Source: Caryophanales bacterium
GTDB lineage: Bacteria; Bacillota_I; Bacilli_A; RFN20; CAG-826
Reading direction: 5' to 3'
Length of the DNA stretch: 42,089 nucleotides
Assembly: GCA_028726925.1 (NCBI GenBank)
Contig: JAQYPI010000120.1
Span: forward strand, 1 to 42,089
Shown here: positions 8,158 through 15,311 of the stretch, piece after piece
Numbering within the stretch: position 1 is the stretch's first letter
How the letters are laid out: the number at the start of each line of letters is the position of its first letter
The notes under the pieces: generated by a model
What the model was told of the DNA's origin: nothing
The model's input: only the letters and a program-made list of their open reading frames with translations
Databases searched by the model: none
Translations under genes and position numbers: made by a program

Positions 8158-11100
8158 ATGCTGGCCCGTCAATTCCATCCCGACCTCGTCAAGGATCTCC
8201 TCGAAACAAAGGATTCCTCGGAAGTGACCAAAGCTTTTTTCGATGCCCTTCAAAGCGGGAAGGCAACGGTTTTTTTCCGTCTGCAAGAAAATCAATCCAT
8301 CCTTTACGAAGCGATCTATGACCGCGTTTACACCAATTGCACCGTCTATGTCGGCGGGAAAGTAACCTTTTACAGTTTCTTGCCCGACATCCCCCCGGCT
8401 TTCGCCAAAACGCTCGCCCTTTACGTCTATCTTCGCGATTCTTCCTCAAGCGAGGAGGAACTCGCCCTCCGTTATGGCTCGAACTACGCCTCCCTTGCCC
8501 GTATGGGATCATTGAGCGGGAAGGAACTCGAGGTTTTCTTGAACGCCAAGAAAGCCATCGCGAGCCTTTCGCAAACCTTGGAGAAAACCCGCATCGACCC
8601 GCCAAGCCGAAAAGAGTCCTCGCCTTCGATCGACCCTCATCTCCGCCTTTCAATCACCCGAGATGGCAGCGAGTTCTATCTTGATCTCGGCGTCCAGGGG
8701 AACGCGTTGCACAGGATTCCTTCCGTCAAAGCCTTGGTTGAGAAAGTGAATTCCGGTGCCCTCCTAGCAGAAAGAGGAGGGGCGTATGTCGATCTTTCGA
8801 TCGATCGATGGAGTCAAGAAGACCAAAAAGTAATCTTCTTCCTGATGGGATTGCACGCGAAAGCAAGCGCCTCTTATTACTATCGCGATCCCTCCGTCTT
8901 GAACGAAGAGCAATTCGTCCGCCTTCTCCTTTTGTGGAAAGGTCGCCTCATCGATTATGAAGGGGATGAGACCGAAGTCGATCCGGAAACGCATTCCATC
9001 GTGGTCTCTTTGGACGATGAAGGACGCATTGTCCGGGAAGGCAGCCATTCCCGGCCGATCGCAGTATCCGGCTTGACGGTCGCGCATTATTCCGGAAGGC
9101 GCCACCTCTTGACGCTTTCGCGTTTCAAGAACGCCCAAGAAAAAGCGTTGTCCGATTTCTTGGACGCCCATCCTGATTTACCCTATGGCTTGCTGCAGGA
9201 AGAGATTTCAAGCGAGATCCTCCCGCGACTGAGGCCGGACGCCAACGTCTCGACCGAATTCCGGAAAAAAGCGCAAGCCTATCGGGCGGACATCGCATAT
9301 TACATCACCTATGATGACCAAAATAGCGAGGACGTGTATCTAAAAACCGAAACGAAATACGTCTGTAGGGGTCAAGAGATCACGAAAGAGGACTACCTTC
9401 TCACCCCAGGTGAGCATTATGAGTCCTTCTCCTCCGCGCTTGCCGCGTTTGGCCTTCCCGAGCAAGGAAGAATCAAGGATGAGCAAGAGATTGGGCGGAT
9501 CCTCGACTCGGATCTGACCCTCCTTGGTTCTTGCTGTGCCCTTTACCTATCCGACAACATTTCACCGAGCCTCGTGAAACACAAGGCAAACATCACCCTT
9601 CGGACCAAAAGCGACGTGGATTGGTTCGAGGTTTCTTATTTGAGCAACGAGCTGAGCATCGAGGAAGTGAACGCCATTCTCAAGGCTTATCGGAAAAAGA
9701 AGAAATACGTGCGCGTAGGTTCCTCTTATTTCGCCACGGACGACCAAGCCCTCGCAAGCGCGGTCGAGACATTCGGCGTGGAGGATTCCTCCGATTCCTT
9801 AGAAGCCACGAGCCGGAAATTGCCGCTATACCAAGCTCTCAAACTCCAATCGGGAACGGGCTTGAGGGTTGATACCGACCGGGAGCTGGAACGTCTTTTC
9901 CACGACCTTCTTCATTATTCTTCCATCGAGGTATCGCTAACCCCCACGATGGAAGGGGCCCTTCGCCTCTATCAGCTTGAGGGGGTCAAATGGATGGTGA
10001 ACCTCGCCCGCCATGGGCTAGGGGGAATCCTCGCAGACGACATGGGCTTAGGGAAAACCCTCGAGACCATCGCCGCCCTCCATTCCCTCGGGGAAAAGGA
10101 GCCCGTACTCATCGTCTCCCCGAAATCGCTCATCTACAACTGGAAAAGCGAATTCGCGAAATGGGACCCGAAACGCCCGGTAACCGTCATCGTCGGCAGT
10201 AAAAGCGAACGGACCGCGATCGTGCATGGCATCCCGAAAAGCGAAGGGGCCGTCTACATCGTTTCTTACGACTCCTTTCGGAACGACGAGGACCTCTATA
10301 AAAATATCGTCTTCTCAAGCGCGATCCTCGACGAGGCCCAATCCATCGCGAACGTTGGCGCCCAAAAAACGCGAGCAGTCAAGACCATCAACGCCGAGCA
10401 CCGCTTCGTCTTGACGGGAACCCCCATTCAGAATTCCTACATGGATCTTTGGTCCATCATGGATTTCCTGTTGCCCGGGTATCTCGAGGGTTACAAGGAA
10501 TTCCGCATGATCTATTCCTCATTTGGGGATCAAAAAGAGGCGGAAATCGAGAAACTCGAACGGGAAGTCGCACCTTTCTTGCTCCGCAGGACCAAAGAGG
10601 AAGTCCTCAAGGAACTGCCCCCGAAAAGTGAGGAAGTCCTGGTCGTCACCATGGAAGAGAAGGAAAGGAAGATTTACGCGGCCTACCACGAAAACGCGGT
10701 CCTTTCCTTGCGCCAAGTCGGGGAGGACGGAAGGCAGAAAATCGCCTTGCTCGCGGAACTCACCCGCCTTCGCCAGCTTTGCGTCGACCCATCCTCCTTC
10801 CTCGAGGATTTCCATGACGTCTCCTCCAAGCTGAGCCAAACCCTCTCGATGATCGAAGTCGCCCGGCAAGGAGGGCATAAAGTCCTCGTGTTCTCGAGTT
10901 TCGTGACCGTCCTCAAACACTTGCAAAGCCTCTTAAACGAGGGGGACGTCCTATCGTATTTGATCTATGGAGACACGCCTGCGCAAGAGCGTTTGGAGAT
11001 TGCCGACGAGTTCAATGCCTCCAAAGACCCGTCGGTCATGCTCGTCTCCTTGAAGGCGGGCGGGACCGGTCTCAACCCGTGGGGGCGGACATCGTCATCC

Positions 11101-11330
11101 ACCTCGATCCTTGGTGGAACGTGGCGGCGGAAAACCAAGCGAGCGACCGCGCCCATCGCATCGGGCAAACGCGTCCCGTTTCGGTCTACAAACTCGTTTC
11201 CCAAGGGACGATCGAGGAAAAGATCATCGAGCTGCAAAACAAGAAAAAGGGCCTCACGAACATCCTTCGCGTGGCCGACGGAACCGGCAATTCCCTCACG
11301 CAGGAAGACATTGACTTCCTTTTGCGATAA
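8158..11330 (+). CDS. SNF2-family DEAD/DEAH-like helicase, frame broken near 11,075
   Basis: A Swi2/Snf2 ATPase that should translocate on double-stranded DNA. Motif I DMGLGKT lies near residue 627, DEAQ (II) near 724, LTGTPIQN (III) soon after. Motifs V-VI (DPWWN, QASDRAHRIGQ) lie near the end but in a different reading frame. The frame opened by the ATG at 8158 leaves the conserved sequence at SLKAGGTGLN (about 11,050-11,076); the frame from about 11,079 resumes GADIVIHLDPWWN and stops at 11,330. One missing base between 11,074 and 11,085 explains it: restoring one T would give the canonical GLNLVGAD. Repaired length would be about 1,057 aa. AGGAGG at 8146-8151 precedes the ATG. Real mutation, assembly error and ribosomal slippage on the G run are all possible. 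Confidence 0.88.
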
Positions 11331-11347
11331 ACTACCGGGGTTTCCTC

Positions 11348-11938
11348 ATGAATGTCGATATCCTAACCATGATTCTCACGAGCGTCTCGATGTCCGTCGA
11401 CGCGATGACCGTCAACGCGACCAACGGCCTCGAAGAGAAAACAATCAAGCAAGGCAAGATGGTATTTCTCTCTTTCCTTTTCGGCATTTTCCAATTCGGG
11501 ATGCCCGTTCTTGGGTATTTCGTCGGGCAAACTTTCGAACAATACGTTTCCGCCTATATCCCTTGGATCGGCTTTGGTCTTCTCATGCTTCTTGGCCTCA
11601 AATCCCTCGTCGATTGGATCAAGGAGACCGTTGAGCGGAAAAAAGGCGGTTCCGAAGAACCGCGCGAAAAGGAAATCGGTGTCGGGAAGATGCTCGTGGA
11701 AGCCATCGCGACTTCCATCGACGCCCTCTGCATCGGGTTCGCCTACATGTGGTTGCCCATCGGGGAAGCCATGCTTTTCTTCGGCGTCATCGGGATCACA
11801 ACTTTCATCCTCAGCTATCTTTCGATTCTCTTGGCCAAATGGCTCGCGAAATGGCTTCAGAACTGGGCGGGTTTACTCGCCGCGGCCGTCTTCATGGGCA
11901 TCGCCATCAAGATCCTTCTCGAGGGCCTTTTGCCTTGA
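11348..11938 (+). CDS. MntP/YtaF-type manganese efflux pump
   Basis: A 196-residue integral membrane protein with six predicted helices arranged as an inverted repeat of two three-helix units. Each unit has the family's Asp-containing motif: SMSVDAMTVN near residue 17 and ATSIDALCIGFAY near residue 122. MntP proteins export Mn2+; YtaF relatives act in sporulating bacteria. A charged loop (KKGGSEEPREKE) separates the halves. It begins 17 bases after the SNF2 stop with no clear Shine-Dalgarno sequence and overlaps the convergent folate S-component gene by 66 bases. The family call is good; metal specificity is inferred. Confidence 0.82.
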   Translation: MNVDILTMILTSVSMSVDAMTVNATNGLEEKTIKQGKMVFLSFLFGIFQFGMPVLGYFVGQTFEQYVSAYIPWIGFGLLMLLGLKSLVDWIKETVERKKGGSEEPREKEIGVGKMLVEAIATSIDALCIGFAYMWLPIGEAMLFFGVIGITTFILSYLSILLAKWLAKWLQNWAGLLAAAVFMGIAIKILLEGLLP

Positions 11939-12490
11939 GGCCATCTTGAGGGGATCCCCTTGCGTGGAACGGATGGTCCGTAAAAGAGGGATGCTCAAGA
12001 TCGCGACGGCGGCGCAGGAAACGATGCTCGAGACGATCCTGAGCCCTAAAATTGGCAAAGTGACCGCGAACGAATAGCCGATGATCCAGGCATCGAGGAA
12101 TTCCACGCCCGCGTTCACGAGGGTGACGAGCAAGCCCGCGATGACGCTTGCGATGGCATAGAAAACGATATGGAGATCGATGTGGTCTCCTTTTTTTCGG
12201 AACGGCAAATCGAACAAACCGAGGATCAATGCGCGGAACGAGGGGGACCAAAGCCATAACGGGGTGGTCGGCCCGATGCCATAGGATGAAGTGAGCTGGA
12301 TAATCGTTTCGCCGAGCAAAGCGACGATGAGGCCATCGGCCATGCCGAAATAGCACGTCGCGAACACGACGGTCAGGCCTGAAAAAGCGATGTGGATGGG
12401 CCCTGCCTTGATCGTGAGCTTCGCCAAGACGACGAAGATCCCGACGAGCATCCCATCCATGCACATGCGGCGGATTCTCGAATTTCCCAT
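11873..12490 (-). CDS. folT: ECF transporter S-component, probably folate-specific (FolT-like)
   Basis: A 205-residue membrane protein with about six helices that would bind a vitamin and pair with a shared ECF ATPase/T module encoded elsewhere. The N-terminal half has the S-component pattern AFSGLTVVFATCYFGMADGLIVALLGE, followed by a GIGPTTPLWLWSPSFRALILG loop. Folate specificity rests on the tetrahydrofolate riboswitch in its leader. I chose the ATG at 12,490, seven bases after AAGGAG; the same frame extends upstream but has no such site. The C-terminal tail is charged and overlaps the convergent MntP gene by 66 bases. Confidence 0.85.
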   Translation of the reverse strand: MGNSRIRRMCMDGMLVGIFVVLAKLTIKAGPIHIAFSGLTVVFATCYFGMADGLIVALLGETIIQLTSSYGIGPTTPLWLWSPSFRALILGLFDLPFRKKGDHIDLHIVFYAIASVIAGLLVTLVNAGVEFLDAWIIGYSFAVTLPILGLRIVSSIVSCAAVAILSIPLLRTIRSTQGDPLKMASRQKALEKDLDGDAHEDGRGE

Positions 12491-12497
12491 AATCAAT

Positions 12498-12515
12498 CTC
12501 CTTGATCTGGGAGGT
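12498..12515 (-). promoter_or_regulatory. Expression platform of the THF riboswitch
   Basis: On the minus strand ACCTCCCA (12515-12508) is followed by AAGGAG (12503-12498), the folT ribosome binding site. CTCC can pair with GGAG and hide the site. ACCTCCCA is also exactly complementary to TGGGAGGT inside the aptamer (12602-12595). Aptamer folding and ribosome access may therefore compete, giving translational control. The switch logic is inference. Confidence 0.55.
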
Positions 12516-12541
12516 TTATGCCGCAACAACGAAAGAACGTC

Positions 12542-12637
12542 CCAAGCGGCTGCGACGTGACACCGCGGAGGAATTCCTCCTTCGTCCTTGGGCGACCTCC
12601 CATCCCAAGGCACTTAACGCATCACATCTACTCTTGG
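12542..12637 (-). promoter_or_regulatory. Tetrahydrofolate (THF) riboswitch
   Basis: The minus-strand leader of the folate S-component gene matches the THF riboswitch class. Conserved segments in order are GAGTAGATG, GCGTTAAGTG, GGGATGGGAGGTCG, ACGAA and GCGGTG. Supporting helices: CCAAG (12637-12633) with CTTGG (12546-12542) closes the element; GTGAT pairs with GTCAC; CCTTGGG pairs with CCCAAGG; and GGAGG-AATT-CCTCC forms a hairpin. It should lower expression of folate uptake when reduced folate is plentiful. The aptamer ends about 50 bases before the start codon. Confidence 0.88.
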
Positions 12638-12644
12638 ATTGCGG

Positions 12645-12664
12645 CGTCTCGACATCTCGAGACG
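12645..12664 (-). repeat. Perfect 8-bp inverted repeat upstream of the riboswitch
   Basis: CGTCTCGA and TCGAGACG flank four bases, immediately upstream of the THF aptamer on the minus strand. No T run follows on that strand. It may be a 5' leader hairpin or an operator. Confidence 0.5.
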
Positions 12665-12680
12665 AAAATAGCATAGCAAA

Positions 12681-12716
12681 GAAAAGGAAAGGGAGCGAGC
12701 CTTTTAAGCCGCCCCC
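12681..12716 (-). terminator. Probable terminator of the glycosyltransferase operon
   Basis: On the minus strand GGGGGCGGC pairs imperfectly with GCTCGCTCCC across a short AAAA-containing loop (12716-12691), followed by a pyrimidine-rich TTTCCTTTTC run. It lies just after the 184-aa-type membrane protein gene. Confidence 0.55.
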
Positions 12717-12722
12717 AGAACG

Positions 12723-13268
12723 TTATCGTTCGTCTTCAGAAGTTTCTTGGACGCCTGCCCCACTCTCCTCTTTTTGAACCGTCGTTTCTAAAGGTTCCTC
12801 GACCGCGGATTCCGCCTCCGCTTTCTCGATTTCCTCCAATAGCATGGGGACGGGGTGCTTGAAATGGTAGATCGCCTCGAAGAGATAGACGATCGCGTAA
12901 TAGAAAAGGGCGATGCCGAGGGCGTAACGGAAATAGACGACCCCCTCCTCGAGCCAAACCCAGCCTTTCACGAAAGCGAGGATGTCGAAGACGACGACGG
13001 GTAGGGCCATGGGGAAAACGAGAACCTTGTCGAGCATCGAGTTCTTCTTGCGGCGCTTCTCGGAGATGAGGCACCAAACGAAATCGGCAATGAGCCAAAG
13101 GCCGCCGAGCAAAGTGACAATCGAGAAGACCCAGCGCTTCCAATCGGCGACCGTGATGACCTCGAACAGGAACAAGGGGCCGAGCACGGCGAACAAGACG
13201 GCGAACACGAGGAGTTCGCCGCTATAAATCAATTTCATCTTCGTGAGATCATCCAGCTTTTTCTTCAT
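12723..13268 (-). CDS. Four-TM membrane protein of unknown function, next to GT2
   Basis: A 181-residue protein with predicted helices at about residues 15-38, 44-70, 82-103 and 110-135, a basic loop (SEKRRKKNS) and an acidic, low-complexity C-terminal tail of about 45 residues. It matches no family I can name. The gene follows the GT2 glycosyltransferase and overlaps its end by 20 bases, so the two are co-translated and the protein may be a partner of that enzyme. The ATG at 13,268 is ten bases from AAGGAA; a second ATG at 13,277 touches that site and is less likely. Confidence 0.65.
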   Translation of the reverse strand: MKKKLDDLTKMKLIYSGELLVFAVLFAVLGPLFLFEVITVADWKRWVFSIVTLLGGLWLIADFVWCLISEKRRKKNSMLDKVLVFPMALPVVVFDILAFVKGWVWLEEGVVYFRYALGIALFYYAIVYLFEAIYHFKHPVPMLLEEIEKAEAESAVEEPLETTVQKEESGAGVQETSEDER

Positions 13269-14676
13269 TGTCGTCATTTCCTTTCTTTCCCATCTTCCGC
13301 ATCTCTTCTTCTCGCAAGTCCTTGCTATCCTTCACGTAATGGTGATCGATGTGTTTCCACTTCGGCCGGATGAAGGCCGCCATCGCCGCGAAGAGGGGGT
13401 CCACGACGTTATAAAAGGGGAAGAGGACCGAATAGAGGACGGTTTTCCAAAGGGGGAGGAGGAAGTGTTTCCATTCGCGGATGATGACGACGAGGTTGAT
13501 GAAGAACCCCGAGATATAGGCTCCCGCGAAAAGGGTAATCACGTAATTGAGGAACGAAGACCAATTGAAATAGCCGGAATCCCCCATCGCGAGGAAGAGA
13601 ATGATGCTCGTGACCTGATAGAGGAACCCGACCCAGAAAAAGACGAAGCTGAGGGGGAAAGTCTGCCAGAAGATGTCGTATTTGCTCCAGGTCGGCTTCT
13701 TGAAGAAGCTTTTCAGGAGCTTTCCGCCATACATCCGGAACGCCAAGAGGCCGCCTCTTGCCCAACGGACGCGTTGACGCCACAAGAGTTTGATCGTGGT
13801 CGGCTGCTCTTCGTAGAACACCGCTTCTTCCGTGTAGCCGGTCTTGTAGCCGCGGGTCGTGAGATCCATGACGGTTTCGAGGTCCTCCGTGAGGGAAGTC
13901 CATTTCCACCCCCCGTCCGCGAGGACATAAGAACGCAAGGTCGTGGAAGGCCCGTACATCTCTTGGGCGGTATTGAGGATGGAACGAGCCCTGAGCCCGT
14001 TCACGGAATGGCCAAAGGCCTGGACGCCGCACATCGCGGAAATCCAGTTCTCGGAAAGGTTTTTTGAATTGCGGTACGCGACGCATTCATCGGCGCCGGT
14101 CGCTTGGAGGAAGTTGTTGATCTTCGTGATGTAGTCCGGGGCGGGGACGTTGTCCGCGTCGAGCGTAGTGTAGGCGTAGAAGGAGGATTCGAGATCCATC
14201 TCTTTGGCCATCTGCTCCACGAGGAAATGGAGGCCGAATCCCTTGGAACGCTGCGTCGGGTCGTGATGCTCGTAGACATGGGCACCGCATTCCCGGGCGA
14301 TACGGGCGGTGTCGTCCGTGCAGTTGTCCGCGACCACGAAAATCTCGATGAGTTCTTGGGGGTAATCCTGGTTTCGGATGCATTCAATCAGGTTCGCGAT
14401 GACCTTCTCCTCATTCCACGCGGTGATGATGAACGCATATTTCTTGTCTTTGGGGGCTTCCGGATAACGACGGCAACGGCCGAAAACGCCTAGGATGAAA
14501 TAGACGGCGCGATAAGCGGTGAAGATCCCAAGCAGCGCGAGAAAACCGGAAAAAACGGCTTGGAGATATCCTTGAACGGGGACGGCTTGCCCCTTGTTCA
14601 AGGAATCCATGATGATATCAATTCCGAAGAACCCGTAGATCCACTTAAGAATCGCTTGCCAAATCTCTTGCCACAT
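13249..14676 (-). CDS. Membrane GT2 glycosyltransferase (cellulose-synthase-like)
   Basis: A 475-residue processive-type family 2 glycosyltransferase. One or two helices lie near residues 35-65, the catalytic domain follows (AFIITAWNEEKVI, VVADNCTDDT, LDADN as the DxD site, SLTEDLE as the catalytic acid, QRVRW as the acceptor-side motif), then four or five C-terminal helices and a charged tail. Such enzymes build and often export polysaccharide or glycolipid; the product here is unknown. There is a -35/-10 pair directly upstream and no Shine-Dalgarno sequence. It heads a two-gene unit with the membrane protein downstream. Confidence 0.88.
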   Translation of the reverse strand: MWQEIWQAILKWIYGFFGIDIIMDSLNKGQAVPVQGYLQAVFSGFLALLGIFTAYRAVYFILGVFGRCRRYPEAPKDKKYAFIITAWNEEKVIANLIECIRNQDYPQELIEIFVVADNCTDDTARIARECGAHVYEHHDPTQRSKGFGLHFLVEQMAKEMDLESSFYAYTTLDADNVPAPDYITKINNFLQATGADECVAYRNSKNLSENWISAMCGVQAFGHSVNGLRARSILNTAQEMYGPSTTLRSYVLADGGWKWTSLTEDLETVMDLTTRGYKTGYTEEAVFYEEQPTTIKLLWRQRVRWARGGLLAFRMYGGKLLKSFFKKPTWSKYDIFWQTFPLSFVFFWVGFLYQVTSIILFLAMGDSGYFNWSSFLNYVITLFAGAYISGFFINLVVIIREWKHFLLPLWKTVLYSVLFPFYNVVDPLFAAMAAFIRPKWKHIDHHYVKDSKDLREEEMRKMGKKGNDDNEEKAG

Positions 14677-14685
14677 ACGGGCTCT

Positions 14686-14714
14686 ATTTTACTTAGAATG
14701 CCCTATAAGGGCAA
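14686..14714 (-). promoter_or_regulatory. Promoter of the GT2 gene with an embedded inverted repeat
   Basis: On the minus strand TTGCCC (14714-14709) and TAAAAT (14691-14686) are separated by 17 bases; the ATG is nine bases beyond the -10. The -35 end is inside the inverted repeat GCCCTTATAGGGC (14712-14700), a possible operator. Confidence 0.55.
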
Positions 14715-14724
14715 TCGGAGGAAA

Positions 14725-15294
14725 TCACTCCCCCTGAATGAACTTTTTCCCGCTTGCGAAGGCCGGGGCGACTTTCTCCCCGATCCTGCGATACGAATGA
14801 CTGAAGGAGTCGTAGCAAACCGCTTGGGCGAGGTCGAGATCGAATTTGCCGTCCGCGTTCAAACAGCTTTCTTCCGCGAGCACTTCGACAATCTTGCCAT
14901 AAACCATCCCCGTTTCGGGATCCTCGTGGTCAAGGAGACAAACCATGGCAAACGGGAATTCTTCGATGACCGGGGCATTCGCCTTCGAGGAAGGGGAGGC
15001 GTGGAAGCCGACCCTTCCGAGTTTGTCCTTGATTTCCTTCCCAGAGGCGATGCCGAAGAAATCGGCCTCGGCAGCCGTGCTCGCAGTCGCGAAGGACAAG
15101 GTGAAAGCGCCGGTCCGATGGAAATTCTCGTTCGTCTTGTGGTCGGGGCTCAGGCATACGCCGACAAGGTCCGTGTCGATGGGGCATCCCCAGGCCGCGT
15201 TCATAACGTTGACGGTGCCATCCTCGTTATAGGTGGCGATCAAGATGACGGGGCAAGGATGCACCGCGGCGGAGATTCGATACGATTTTTTCAT
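14725..15294 (-). CDS. Flavin reductase-like FMN-binding protein
   Basis: A 189-residue protein of the flavin reductase (DIM6/NTAB) domain family, which binds FMN and reduces flavins or quinone-like substrates. Family hallmarks are the N-terminal segment PCPVILIATYNEDGTVNVMNAAWG, the SPDHKTNENFHRTGAFTLSFA stretch and the AEADFFGIASGKE loop. There is no signal peptide. AAAGGA lies seven bases before the ATG at 15,294. It follows the ABC transporter gene by 17 bases and is probably the third gene of the MarR-led operon. The link to that transporter is unexplained. Confidence 0.85.
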   Translation of the reverse strand: MKKSYRISAAVHPCPVILIATYNEDGTVNVMNAAWGCPIDTDLVGVCLSPDHKTNENFHRTGAFTLSFATASTAAEADFFGIASGKEIKDKLGRVGFHASPSSKANAPVIEEFPFAMVCLLDHEDPETGMVYGKIVEVLAEESCLNADGKFDLDLAQAVCYDSFSHSYRRIGEKVAPAFASGKKFIQGE

Positions 15295-15311
15295 ACATGG
15301 GTCCTTTCTTT

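Noticed and set aside
11077..11085. Programmed -1 frameshift as the firm explanation of the SNF2 break
   Set aside because: The site has a run of five G but not a clean X XXY YYZ heptamer in frame, and I saw no convincing downstream stimulatory structure. A missing base restoring the canonical motif is simpler, so recoding is kept only as an alternative.
11331..11634. SNF2 reading frame continuing to 11,634 as one long protein
   Set aside because: After about 11,077 that frame loses all conserved helicase sequence and reads as Arg/Ser-rich noise through the MntP gene, while the next frame contains motifs V and VI and stops at 11,330.
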